NCBI GenBank assembly: GCA_016858145.1
Contig: JAEHOE010000037.1
Coordinates: 682,001-746,000 of the forward strand
Direction of reading: 5' to 3'
Origin: Edaphochlamys debaryana
Taxonomy: Eukaryota > Chlorophyta > Chlorophyceae > Chlamydomonadales
DNA length: 64,000 nucleotides
Positions 11,803 through 24,125 of this stretch are shown here, in pieces (positions within the stretch are counted from its first letter, which is position 1; each line of letters begins with the position of its first letter). The translations under genes were made by a program, and so were the position numbers. The notes beneath the pieces were generated by a model that ran no database searches, was not told the DNA's origin, and saw only the letters and a list, made by a program, of their open reading frames with translations.

Positions 11803-14013
11803 ATGCTTGCCAAGGGCCTGCGCTCCGCGCCGCGGGCGCACGGCCGCCCTGGCCCGCTGCCAAGCTGCGTGCCAACGCACGTTGCTCCGGTGCGGGCGCA
11901 TCAGCGCCGCGGCCTTGCGCCAGAGCCCCGCCCGACGCAAGCGCGGGCGCAAGTCCTCGTTCAGAGCGGCGACACCGCGGTGCAGCAGGCCAGCACGTCT
12001 TCCACGACCAACAAGTCAACGGTCCCCAAAGCAAACGTGTGGGAGATCGATTTCTGCTCGCGGCCGCTGCTGGATGAGCGTGGGAAGAAGGTTTGGGAGC
12101 TGCTGATTTGCGATCCCGACCGCAATTTCGAGTATTCGGAGTACTTCCCCAACAGCAAAATCAACAGCGCTGAGGTGGGGCGGGCTGCCGCAGTTCGGAG
12201 GTGGCCATCGGGTCTCGGGCCGGTGCTCACGAGAGCCTCTGCCTGCAGCTCAAGCGCACCATCGAGAAGCTTCTGGCTCAGGCCGGTGCGGAGCGGCCCG
12301 AGAAGGCTCGCTTCTTCAGGTCTCAGATGCAGACCATTATTACCAAGGCGCTCACCGACAGCGGCATCAAGGCGGTTCCCAGCCGCCGCTGCTTCACCGT
12401 GATGTGTAAGTTGCTGCTGCTCGAGAGCGAGTTGCACGCTGCTCCCTGGATGGGATGCTTGCGCGAGGGCTTGACGCGGGCGGCTTGCCCCTTGCAGCTT
12501 GGATCAACGAGCGGCTAGACACCGTCTACAAGCAGGACCCGCGGTACAGCGATAAGGCACAATCTCTCTTCCAGCTCGACCTGGGCCCCCCGGAGGTGCG
12601 TCAATACCTGCCACCCCACCGGGGCCGCCACCCCTTTCTGAGGGCACCTGGGAGGGACGGACTTCATTCGTCCAACGACGGCGATAGGTTACAGAGAACT
12701 GTATGTTATGCGTGACGCTGAGGGCTAACCTGGCACGCTGCATCACCTCCGGTGCGGCGGCATGGTCTGTTCTCTGACTTCTCTGCTTGGGTTTCGTATC
12801 CCTGGGGGTTCTGCTTCTCAGGCCCTCCCCGACGCCCTGCGCGGCGAGCAGTGGGCCTTCGTGCAGCTGCCGCTGGGCACGCTACTCAAAATGCTCAAGA
12901 AGGTCGACGAGGTGAGCGCGGTTGCCGCGAAAAGCCTTAAGAAAACCCTGTCGCTTGGGGGCTTAGATCTACGACCTTGCGCGCTGGCTGGGCTAGATCT
13001 AATGAGTGTTCTAGCATCCTGAAGGCCAGCACAGTGCCCGGGGTGAGCGTGTGCGGCCACGGCACAACTTCGTGCCACGGCCACCTGGGTTGGAAGCACC
13101 GGATCCAGAGCGCACCCCCCAAACCTCTCCGCAGGCGGAGATCTTCGGCGGGTCATTCTCGCTAGCAACGGTGGGGCTGCAGGAGTTGCCCTCGGACATC
13201 CTCATACCCGGCGTGGTGGTGTTCAGCCGCCGCGCCCTGCCGCTGGCCGCCTGGACCAACGGGCTGGAGATCGCGGCCGTCAAGGCTGACGTGGCCCGCT
13301 CCTGCCTGATCCTGGAGACGGGCGTCAACCAGCGGTGGAAGTACGGCAGCTGGAAGCCCAACGAGGACTCGATCGGGGAGGCTGAGGGCTGGGAGATTGC
13401 CAAGCAGAGCGTCAAGTGAGTGGATTGGGAGCGGGGAGGGAGGCTGCACTTGACGGTTTGCGCGGGAGATGGCTGGGGGGGCCGGCAAGGAGAGTCTGCC
13501 ACGTTGAGCTTCGCGGAACCTGGTACAACCAAAACCGCGGCAGTAGTCTAGGAGGCCTTGCTTGCGGAGTGATGAGATGGGGCCGGGGCGCGCGTGGATA
13601 GCAGCATCGTGGCCGCCTGCGTATGGGGCGGTTCCGCCTACGGATCGCAACGCCAAGCACTACAGGCCAAGCCAATCCACTTCAACTTTCGCTCTTGTCT
13701 GCATTTCATATCTGCAAGAGCCCTCGCGCTGCACTCTGCGGTCACTCTGCAGCCTGGGCCTAGTGCCGGGGCTGCGTACTACCGGTAGTGCACGCACCGG
13801 TGATAGAGCGACCAAGCCTACCAGGGCCACGGTTGCATTCCTAAATCCATCTCCAAAGTGCATGCCAGGTACCGTATGCTGACCACCATCACCCCTTGCG
13901 CCGTTCCTCTCTATTGCAGGGGCGTGCACTTTCTGGCGGTGCAGCCCGACCCCGACTCGGAGGACCTCAATGGGCTATGGCTGCTGCAGGACTCCGAGCC
14001 GCCCAGCATCTAA
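11803..14013 (+). CDS. TAB2: Tab2/Atab2-family chloroplast RNA-binding translation factor
   Basis: Six exons join in phase: 11803-12174, 12249-12405, 12498-12595, 12822-12911, 13135-13415, 13920-14013, giving 363 residues. Tab2 binds the psaB mRNA 5' UTR in the chloroplast and is needed for PsaB synthesis, hence photosystem I. The first ~60 residues are Arg/Ala/Pro-rich, as expected for a chloroplast transit peptide. The conserved body then begins with VWEIDFCSRPLLDERGKKVW. Other family blocks include the region ending in LILETGVNQRWKYGSW and the C-terminal HFLAVQPDPDSEDLNGLWLL. The frame is also open upstream to 11554, so the exact start is uncertain. I chose 11803 because the product then matches the known length of about 358 residues. 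Confidence 0.92.
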
Positions 14014-15794
14014 GCATGCAGCTAAGAGCGCAGGTACCGCAGCGCTGGAGTGGTGGAATGGGTCGGCGTGGGTCGGTGGCGAATTTGGGTCGATGGGGGG
14101 GTGGGTACAGAGGGCAAGAGGGTGTTCACACTGCTGGTATGTGGTGGTGGTGGTGCGCTGAGAGGGGACACGGTGAGGGCGAGGGATCGAGGCAGCAACC
14201 GGCAGCAATTTGATGCATACTCTACTTAGTTTGCTGTGGCTCGCACGCGGGACTGGAAGGGGTTGGCACGCAAGATGCCGCTGGGGATATACATCTGACG
14301 GTATGCCGCGCAGCTCACGGAGATTGAGTTTACGTGAGGCTAATGCGTGTGGCTTGATGGTTGCTGCGAGGCGCTGCTCCTGTCTTGTTTGACAGCTCAG
14401 GGAGTCCTCCAGCTAGATCCGTTGAGCGGAGAGCCCCAACCTGTCGCTCAGGTGGGCGCGATGACAGACAGACAGGGGGCGTTGGCCCTGGATCTCCGCC
14501 TGTGTTGTTGACCGCAGCGGGTCGCTTGTCGCTTGCCGCTGTCGGTCAGATACCGCTGGGACTGGTGGTGGTGGTGGTGGTGGTAGCGAGGGACTGGAAG
14601 GTCTGTTGCTATGTGCTCTGGGGTTACCCCCCGCATGCGCCGTATGGTACAGGCATGGCGGGGTCAGGGAGTTGACGCCGAAGACCAGCGTCTTCGCCAC
14701 CCGGGTAAAGCAAACACCGATTTGACCCGTGAGTCACACTCCGCTCCACCGCTCCCCTTTCCCTCACCGCTATCCATGCTAGCCATTGCCGAGAGCGACC
14801 AGCCTCGCCTCGCGTGTCAAACCCCAACCTCCTCTCTCCCTCCCACCCGCCACCCCCCCAGCCCCCAGCTAGTGTCCTTCGCCACTGGCCTGAGGCAGCC
14901 GCTGCCCCTCCCCCCTCCCCTGGCCCCGCGAGCCACGCGCATTGCCGCTCATTGCCGCGCATTGCCATGCATTGCCGCGCATTCTGCTCGGCGGCAGCTG
15001 TTGTGGGTGGCTGCGGGTGGCTGAGTGTTGTGGGTGGTCTCGCGTAATCCCGGCGCGTGCCGGCGTTTCGTCCTTTCTCTTCACTGTCTACTGACATCAA
15101 GCTATCCGCTGACCATGGCAGCCTCGTTATGGCACCCGGCAGCCGCTGCAGCAACGTTGCCTGACTGCCAGATGTGCAAGTTGCAAGTTGACGTACCAAC
15201 TACTGTAGGGGTCATGGCCCTCCGCCTCAGGTTGCAGCTCTTCGTCAAAAGTAGGTCAGCCCAGCGTCACTGCGTCAGCCGACAAGCTTCCCTCAGGTCG
15301 CCCGGCACAGGCAGTGCGGTCAGCTGATTCCAAGCCCGAATCGCCGAAGGGCCGCACCGAGCCAGTCACGCCTGGCCCGCATGAATCCGCGACCCGCCTT
15401 GACCCTCAGCCACGGGGCCGCAGCACCAGGTTGCATACGTGCGCAGTACCCCTCCTCGCCCTGCCTGCAGCCAGTATGCCCGCCGGTGTCCCCCGCGCGC
15501 GAGCAGTCCCCCGCGCCCTCCCTTGTGCGTGGCGGACCGTAGCATCCCATCAAGCCGTACATGTCCATAGCCCACGCCCCGCTCTCAACATTTCCACACC
15601 CCTGGAAGGCCCCTCAGCCCCCAGCGGCAGCCATGCCCGGCCGAGCCTCAAAAGTCGTCGGGATCCTTAGCCCAGCTTAGCCCGACTTTCACGTCCGAGC
15701 TTCAGCAATATTTGCCCCTACAGTGCTGTCATGCCTGACGCCCACAACCAAGCGACCTTGACGTCGCCATCCCCCGCGCGCGGCGCCCCGCTCT
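14014..15794. other. Intergenic region between convergent TAB2 and TRPV-like genes
   Basis: This is the convergent 3' region of two genes. It contains a (GGT)n run near 14562-14583 and short attgccgcgc repeats near 14940-14982. I see no gene and no clear TGTAA in either direction. Confidence 0.55.
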
Positions 15795-17521
15795 TCACAT
15801 GGGCCGCTTGACCTCGCGCTTGCCCCCCGACCGCTGCTTGTCCAGCACCGCCTCCAGCGCCTTGATCTGCGCCTCGCGCTCCTCCTCGCGGACCTGCGCC
15901 ACGGGGTGACGAGGCAAGAGGTGAGGGCGGAGCCACGTACGGAAGGCAGGCCGTTTTTAAAGGGGCGGGCACCCGACACAGCGTGACGAGTGCGCTGCAG
16001 CTAGAGGCCCTTGCCCCTGCCCGGTGCCCGGTCGTCCTGCCCTTCCTCACCTGCTCCTCCTCCACCTCGAACACGTGGTTGTACACGCGCGTCTGCAGTA
16101 TGGCATCGTACGACACCTCGCCCAGCCGGAAGCGCTGCTGCACCGACATGGGCATGCGCGCCTCGGCCCTACAGCGGTGGGGCGGGGGGCGGGGGGCAGG
16201 GGCGGGGGAGAGCAATGCACGGCGGTTAGGGCGAGGAGAGCGGGATGTGCGGTTGTGGTGCTGCCCTGGGCGCCTCTCGGAGCACTGCCCCCCCGGTTGG
16301 TCACGCACTGCGCCAAGCTGGACCGCCGACCTTCGGAGGACAGGGGCCCTGCAGCGAGAACAGCCCCAGGCGCTCACCTGAGCACGTACTGCGCCCAGCG
16401 CAGGCGCCACTGCTTCTCCGCGCTGCCCCAGCCGTTGGTGTAGACGTGCACGATCATGGCGATGAGCACGTTGCACAGCAGCAGCAACACAGTGCCCACG
16501 TAGAAGATAAAGAACATGGTGGCGAAGGCCGTCTTGACGGGGTGCGCCGGGTTCACCGCGATAGGGTCGTACTCCATCTCGCCGTACATGAACCGCACCA
16601 GCTGGATCATGCCGTACCCGATGTTCTTCATGGGGTCCCAGCCGCCGTACGGGTTGCTCTGCAAGGGCAGTCGCCAGGGTGTCCGACCAACGCCTCAAGA
16701 AGTGAAGTGCAGGCCGCTAGGCCTGGCCCTCGCCCCCCGAAAGCACCGGCAAGGGAAAGCTCCCTTCCTCCCTGGCCCTGCCCCCAGCGCTGCTCACCTC
16801 GCCGAGCATGATGGACGTCATGCCGTTGGAGCAGGTGTAGAAGGCGAGCGTGAAGCCAATGTCGGCGATGAAGAACAGGCACGCGAACTTGACCACCTCC
16901 CACGAGCACCGCTCCACAATCACCATGAGCTGCCCCACCGACTGCGGGGGCGAAGGGGCCCAGGGCAGGGAGGGCGGGGTGAAGGGCCCACATAGGAAGC
17001 CAGGGCACGGATCACCCTGGCCCTATGACCCTCCCCCCAGCCCCCAACCCCCGGGTACCCAAAGCCTTTCCTCGGGGACTGTCTCGGCACCCGGTTGCCT
17101 CCCGCCAGACGAGGCCAGGCCCACCAGGCTAAGCCTACGGTAAGCATACCCGCCCCCAAGCCCATGTCCGGGCAGCCTTCGCTAAAGCGCACCGCCCCGC
17201 GCATCCCACCCCACCCCACCTGGTGGCCCCGCGAGTAGTACAGCACGCTCATCCAGCCGCTGAGCGCCATGAGCGACACCACCACGTCGTCAAACTCAAT
17301 AAGCTTGACGTTGGTGCTGCCGCTGCCGCCCACGCCGCCGTAACTGCAAATCAGGGGCGACAACGGGCACGTGAGAACGGGCACGTTACCGCTGCGCGGC
17401 TAAGCGCCACGCATTAACACAACGCTGCAACCCCACCGCCACACCGCGGCGCTGCGTGGAGGAGTCCGAGGTGTCCTGTCCCCACTTCACCCCGGCCCAG
17501 AAGTACCGGTGTGTTTGCGTA

Positions 17522-17557
<36 letters not shown>

Positions 17558-20500
17558 CCAGGAGGCCCAGATGACGAAGTGGACCAGCGTCGCGCAGTTG
17601 TGGAACACGTGCACGAACTGGATGGGGTCGCGCACCATGCGCTTCAGGTAGCCGCGGTAGGCGTGCAGCAGCGTCCTGCGGCAGCGGCCGAGGTGGAGCC
17701 GGCAGGGGCGAAGGCCTCAGCCGGGGGCTGGGTGACAACATGGCAAGAAGCCCTGCTGCAGGGCGACACCACGCAGCCTCTCGACGGTGCAGTCGGGCCC
17801 CAGGGGGAACCGGCGGAAGGCTCCGGCAGCGCAGCCCCAAGCACACCACCAGCTCCAACCCGTCAGCCGCATCCACGTCCTCGCCAGCGCTTACTTGACG
17901 TGCCGCAGGCAGGCGGGCGTGCGGTCCACCTGGGGCTCCTCGTCGCCGCCAGCAGCCGTGGCGCCGTCCGGCGGCTCCCCGTCCCCACCGCCGCCCCCGA
18001 TGTTGGTCGTCTGGCGGCGCGTGGTGGCGCGCGGAAGCGTGCTGCCGCCAACATTGTCGCCGCCGCCGCCACGCATGCGGTTGCGGATCTCACCTGCGGG
18101 CCAAGCCAGCGTCATTCAAGTCTTGGCTTCGGCACCGCCACGTCGAGCACCAAGCGGAACCCTTCAGGCTTTCCCCTTTCTCTTGCCTCGAGTCTAGGAC
18201 CTGCACCCAAACAGCTGCCTACGACTGCGGCTCTACACCGCCCGCGCAACGCTGCTCACCGTCTCCTAGTGAGCCGCCAAGCGAGGGCACCCGATTGAGG
18301 CCTTGGAGCGAGGGGTTGGACATGCGGGCGGGCGGGCCGTCCCGCATGATCTCCGCTTGGGTGCTCGCCGCCGGCGCATCGGGACCTCGCAGCATGGAAG
18401 TCACCTGCGCGGCATTGACCACACCCAACACCATATTGTCCCCGGGGAAAGCCCTGCCCTGACGACCCTGCCCGGCCGCTGCCATGGGGCCTGTACGGGG
18501 CAGAGCAATTCGCCTCTCCCAGGGGTCCCCTCAAACCCGGCCAGACCGCAGCATCCCCGCCGCCGGTCCCTCCCTCGCACCTTGGACTGCCCCACCGCCG
18601 CTCCCCCGAAAGCCGCCTTGGGCCCGCCCATGAGCCCGCCCGGCAGGCCCACGGGCCCCGGGCCCAGGCCCACGGACACGAAGTCCACGGGCTCCGGTAC
18701 GGACATGGCCACGTGGCCCGTCATGGACAAAGAGTTGAAACCCCCCATCTGCAAGGGCAGAGACGCAGTGCGGATGCGACACAGAGTTGCGGCAAAGTGG
18801 CTGACCGAGAGGGGCCCATCAGACTCCGTGATGGGGGCAAGCCGACCAGGGCACGTCGCACGGCATAAGCCCGCGTACGGAGCACGTGGGCTGTTGCAGG
18901 TTGATGCGAGGGCTGAGGCGCCTCGGGGTCCCCACCTGTGACGACCCCAGCGCTGCCGCGGCGGCCGCGCCCGCTGCCGTGAAGGACGCGCTGCCGGCTC
19001 CGCCCGCGGAGGCCGCGTACGCCGTCCGCATCTGCTGCAGGGACGCCACCTGCTGCTGGAGCGCCGCCATGCCGCCGCCAGCGCCCCCGCCACCGGGCGC
19101 GCAGGCCCCCGCGGCGAGCTGATGGTAGAGCTGCTGCATGGAGGACAGGCCCGGGCCCAGCTCGGGCCCGGGCTGGCCCGGGCCGGATCCGGACGGCAGC
19201 AGCGACAGGCTGGCGGCCGTCGCGAAGGGCGTGGTGATGCCACCCCCGCTCGTGGAGGGGCCCTCGGTGCCCTCGGCCACGGGCCCCGCCGAGGCGCGCC
19301 CCCCGCAGCCGCGTGCCTCCCCCAGCCGCCAGTCGTCACCCGCTTGCCCCTCCTCCCCCTCTGGCAGTGCGGCCAGGGCGGCCCGGCCCGAGCAGGAGGC
19401 AGGTGTCAGGGCCAGGGCGAGCGCCGGCCCCCGGCTCGACTCCGCGGCGTCCGCGGTCGCGGCCTCCTGGTCCTCCGTGCCCTCCGCCACCGCCTGCTGT
19501 GTGTTCTGGCGGTTGCTCGCAATCAGGCGAGTGAGGAAGTTGGACTTCTGCGTGGTCACCGTCTCCAGCCGCTCGCCTGCATGGGGCAGTGTGGCAGCGT
19601 GGAGACACGTGAAGCAACCGCAGGCACTTCAGCCCTCCAAAAACGCCCCTGCCATGGCCTGTGGTGGGAAAAACCCTGCGAACGAGCAGCCGTGCACAGC
19701 CAGGAACCAGTCCCTGGTTCTCCCGACAGCATGCTACGGTATAACCCTGTCTGCCCAGTGCCCAGTACCGGCAGGTCCGGCACTCACCCGGGATGGGGTA
19801 CAGCGGCGGCCGGTACTTGGACACAGCCTTCATGAGCTTACGCCTGAGGGCAGCGGCCGGGGGTGCCGTGGGTTCGCGCGCCTCCTCCTCCGCCTCGCAT
19901 GGTCACACGCGCCTCCAGCCACCGCCCAGTCCTCACACCCCCCCCCACCACTTCCGCTTGCCAAGCCCGACTGCTCCCTTGATCCTCCCGCGCCCCGAGC
20001 TGCCGCCAGTCTCCCGCGTCTCGCCCCGCCTCGCACCCTCCGCCCCGCACCGCTGCGCTACACCCTCTACTGCCTGCCACCCACGCCCCCCCGTCCCCCC
20101 ACCTGCGGTACACGCCCATGGTCCACTGCGCGAAGTCCAGCACCTCCACGGCGAAGAAGCTGCCGCCAAGCACCACCCCCATCACCTCCATCGCAAACCG
20201 CTCCTTGCTGTTCCACAGCTTCTGCGGGGGGATGAGGCGGGGCGGCACCGTATGGGGTGGGGATGGCGTGGTTTGCGAGCAGCGGGGCAAGGTGAGCAGG
20301 CTGGCTGGGGACACGGGGCTAGTTGACACGGTGGGGCTTGGCGTGCAGGGCCGACGGAGTCGATGAGCTCAAGCTCACCGTGTCCGACTGTAGCCACACC
20401 AGGAAGGTCTGCGACACCACCCACACCAGGTAGGCGGCCACCTGCAGGCGGGGGGGGGGGGTAGCGGGGGGGCGGTGGCGGGGGCCGGGTGCGATGAGGC

Positions 20501-22878
20501 GTGGCCTCAGCACGTGTCTGACGAGCTAGAGGCATAGCCCCGGCTCCACACCCAGCCCACCTGGCACAGGAAGGTGGCCTTCCCGAAGCGCTGCCACTTG
20601 GTCTGCAGCAGCGTTTGTACCAGGGGGTCGCCCAGGACCTGGCGGGGAGCGGGGGAGCGGGGTCATGTGGGTCACGTCGCCTCGCAATGACGAAGTCAAC
20701 GGGGCACTGGGCGCTCAGCGGGATCCGGCTGGCGGCGTGAGCACCAGCGACTGGCGTATGTGAAACTGCAGTCCTGCACCGCTGAGGGCGGCTCCCAGCG
20801 GGCATTGCACCTCCTCCCGCAGCCTGTGCCCCCCGCTTCCCATGTTACCGCCACAGCGGCACAGCCCCCAGGCCAGCGCCCTCACCTCGAGGTGGCCCTT
20901 GCGCACGCTGGTCTCGATGGCGCTGGGCACGTACTCGCCCTGGTTCTGCACCGTGTCGATCTCGCGCAGGCTCAGGCTGTAGCTGGTCACGGGCCCGTAC
21001 GCCCACGCCACGCGCCGCCGCTTGTTGTAGATGTGCTGCAGCATCTCCACCTTGCCCAGGGAGGCTGCCAGCAGCAGGGGCGTCTGAGGCGGGGGCCGGC
21101 GGGAGGCGGCAAGAGGTTAAGGGAGGGAAGGCGGGAAGGCACAGGTTGGCGCAGCCTGGGAGGCTGGGGTTGGCGCCAGGGAGTCGAGAGCTCTCGTCTC
21201 GTGCACAGGTGGCCGCAGGGGAGCGAGCGACACTGCCGCCTGCCGCACTTCACTGCGGCGCGTGCGTCGCAGCCCCCACGCCCGACTCCGCACAGCATCA
21301 CGCACGCATGACCCAGTACCGGGCAGAGCTCGCGCTCCCTCAGCACACGTGTGTGCGGCTGCGCACCTGGGACCGGTTGTTCTGCACGTGCTCCGAGGCC
21401 CCGCAGTACTCGACCAGGTGGTCGTACATGTCGGGCTGGTCGTGGTACACACACATGTGCAGCGCCGTGTTGCCCCTGGGGCGGGGGGGAGCGGGGGGAG
21501 GGAGCGGGGGAAGGAGCGGGGTTGAGGCGGGGGGAGTTGAGGAGGGCATGGCCGCCTGGGTGACTGGCAGGGAGAGGCAGGGGACGAGAGAGTGTGCAAG
21601 ACCGTGGGGGGATGGGAGGCAGCGGACGGGACTCGAGACCAGCTCCTGGGGCTTACGCCTGGGGCCGAAGCAGCCATGCTTTGGGCCTACGCTAAGGATT
21701 CGGCCAGGGCCCAGGGCGCATGTGTGTGCCACCCACCACTGGTCCCTGTCGTGGTTGACCCTGGCCCCGTGGCGCTTGAGGTACGACACGATGTCCTTCT
21801 GCCCCGTACACGCCGCGAAGCTGAGCGGGTACTCCCCGTAGTATACGGCGGATCCAGGCTGGAAGAAACTGCCGTACGCGCGGGCCCGCGAGTCCGCGCC
21901 GTTCTGGACCAGGAACTTGACCTGAGGGGTTGAGAGGGGCATGGGGGCTTAGGTAATCAGCGTGTGCGCGGGGGTGCGCAAGAGCAGGGGAACGGCGGAG
22001 CTGACGAGTTCTCAATGCAAAGACGAAGGGCTGAAGCATGATCGACGGCCTTACCATGTCGAAATCGTGGTTTACGATTGCGATGTGCAGGGCAGTCTCG
22101 CCCTCGTACTGCCCCGGCGGGTCGCTCTCCGCCTTGCGCTCCTGGTACGGCGTGTTGACCAGCGTCTTGCCGTACAGTTTGACCAGGTACTTGGCGATGG
22201 CCAGAGTGGAGGGCGTGTTGAGGAGCTGGCGGGGGTGGAAGGGATGGCAGGGGGTGGGTGCCGGGCAGTGAGGCCCAGCAGCCCCCTTCCAGGAAAGCCC
22301 GGCTTACCATGGCAATGTGGAAGACATTTTCGCCCACAGGACCTTTGCTGTACACGTTGCACTGGCTGGGGAAGAGGCGGGTGATCATCTGCAGGGCACC
22401 AACAGCGGGGAGGGCAGCGTTGGTCGTGCGCTGGCGGGCGGGTGCCCCCCTAGGTGCCCTGGGGCCCCAGTGCGCAGCTGAGACGCCTTGGCGCCGCGTT
22501 AGCCAGGCGCAACACGGCCTGCTCCAACGTTGCGCTGCGAGGAACGCTCCCGGCGCTCTCCGCTTTGCCCGTCGCCCAGCCGGCAAAAGTGCGTGCAGCG
22601 TGCGGACCAACCCCGAGCCGCCCTCGGTCTGACACAATTGAGCTTTGTGGCGTTTACACCAGTCTACGCAGCGCATATCTTGGACCTCCCACTAAGCGCG
22701 TTTGGATACCGAAGCTAACTCTGACCTCGAGGTTGCCATACTTGACGGCGTGCCACGCTGTACCAGCCGAGTCCATGAGCTTTGCCTGCGAGCGCGTGGG
22801 CGAACTTGCGTTCGCAAGCTTGCGGAGCATGTAGTTTGTGCGGAATGCTGCGCGCACTCCTTGCCTGTTGGACCACAT
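15795..22878 (-). CDS. Ankyrin-repeat TRPV-like cation channel
   Basis: About twenty exons read leftwards from ATG 22878 to the TGA at 15797-15795. Exons 22388-22308, 22225-22055, 21921-21738, 21475-21367 and 21083-20886 encode ankyrin repeats in the TRPV arrangement, including [20 protein letters not shown] and [20 protein letters not shown], and then the [17 protein letters not shown] segment seen after the repeats in animal TRPV channels. Hydrophobic segments follow (about 20443-20102, 17677-17560, 17343-17221, 16943-16799). The last hydrophobic block, 16660-16378, carries a pore-helix-like [17 protein letters not shown] and the S6 segment [21 protein letters not shown] long low-complexity cytosolic insert (about 19579-17893) separates early and late membrane segments. 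The protein probably conducts cations, perhaps Ca2+, in a membrane that the sequence does not identify. Exon edges in the insert are approximate. Confidence 0.85.
17519..17559. repeat. (ACGC)n microsatellite in a TRPV-like gene intron
   Basis: Roughly nine to ten copies of ACGC lie directly beside the exon that starts at about 17560. Slippage here could affect the neighbouring splice site. Confidence 0.9.
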
Positions 22879-24125
22879 TGCTCTTGGCTGCTGTCAGCGC
22901 TGCGTTCGTTCTCCCTTGCGTGTTGGCCTTCCTGGCACCGGCAGGCCTGACTTCCGCCATTGGCTTTCCGGGGCGCTCCCTGAGGTCTGGGGGTCGCCCC
23001 GGCAGGGACTAGATAATGAGCCTAATGATCACCGTGTCCTAACAACTAAGTACAACATTTGCAGTGCCCGGAGACAACATGCCGGCGTTTTGGCCCGTAC
23101 ATGTCGATTGGGCTTGGCTCCACACTTTCCTCGGTCCCCCGCTCCCGAGTTCTGCCCCGCCCCCCGGCCCCCACCTCTACGTCGCTTGCCTGCAGCGCTC
23201 GACCTTAGGCCGTGGAGGTCGGCTCCCCAACCATCCCCATCACAGGGTGCAGAGCAGGAGGCGTAGACTGGGCTCAGTTAATGAAGAAGCGCTGGGCAGG
23301 TGGGTCCCTGGCCCCCTGCCTGCTTACGGGGGCACAAGTGCATGCACTATCTGGGCTGGGGCTCCAGGCACAGCCGCACGGGGAGCATGAAGGGCCGCTA
23401 AACTTCCAAGCAGGTGGCGGGTCAGGAGCATGGCGAGGTACCTGAGCGTTCGCCGTTGCCCCACCTCGCTGTACGGTAACACCAGTGCGCAAGCCCTGGC
23501 ACCACAAGCCTTGCCCTAGGAGGACCTGAGGATGCCGCTTGCCAAGGCCACAGCAACCCAGAGCACGCCTGCTACCCCATTGGGTAGACCATCGTTCGCC
23601 GCAAAGCCCCTGCGCCTCACCGACCCCGGCCTCAAAACAGCTCCCCAGGCGTGACACATGGCTTTGCGGGCCGGCGAGACCTTGCTAGGACCCAGATCGT
23701 CTACTGGCTCTCTATAAGAGATCGCGTCTGTTGCTGTCTACCTCCAGCGTGCCCGCAGCACGCTGGGCGCCACCTTGAGACTTAGCCGTTGTCACCCGCC
23801 TAGACCCCCTGAACCCTAACCCTCATTCGTTGCAAAGCCACCAGCCTGCCGTGCCCCGGCTCGATGGAGAGCACACTAAGCGCACGGATGCTAGCATGCA
23901 GTCACACAAGCAACACCCGTGCCTACGCCAAACGTCGCCGCACCCGCCACTCAGGAATCCACTCCCTCGACCCTGCCCTCCAGTCGGCCCCTGCCGCCTT
24001 GCCGCCTTGCCACCTTCCCACCCCATCCTCCCGTACTGGCACCTAGCATCGCATTCTGAGCCTTCCTCGTCTCCCGGCGCCCTTTGCTGAGGCCATCTAG
24101 CTCAGACCCTGAGCTTGCAAGCCCT
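22879..24125. other. Intergenic: upstream of TRPV-like gene, downstream of helicase
   Basis: This holds the TRPV-like promoter and the helicase 3' UTR. Long frames here have no recognisable domain. One short stretch near 23811-23823 reads ccctaaccct, too short to be a telomeric array. Confidence 0.55.

Noticed and set aside
23811..23823. Telomere-like ccctaaccct
   Set aside because: Under two units, in ordinary intergenic sequence; expected by chance and not the algal TTTTAGGG repeat.
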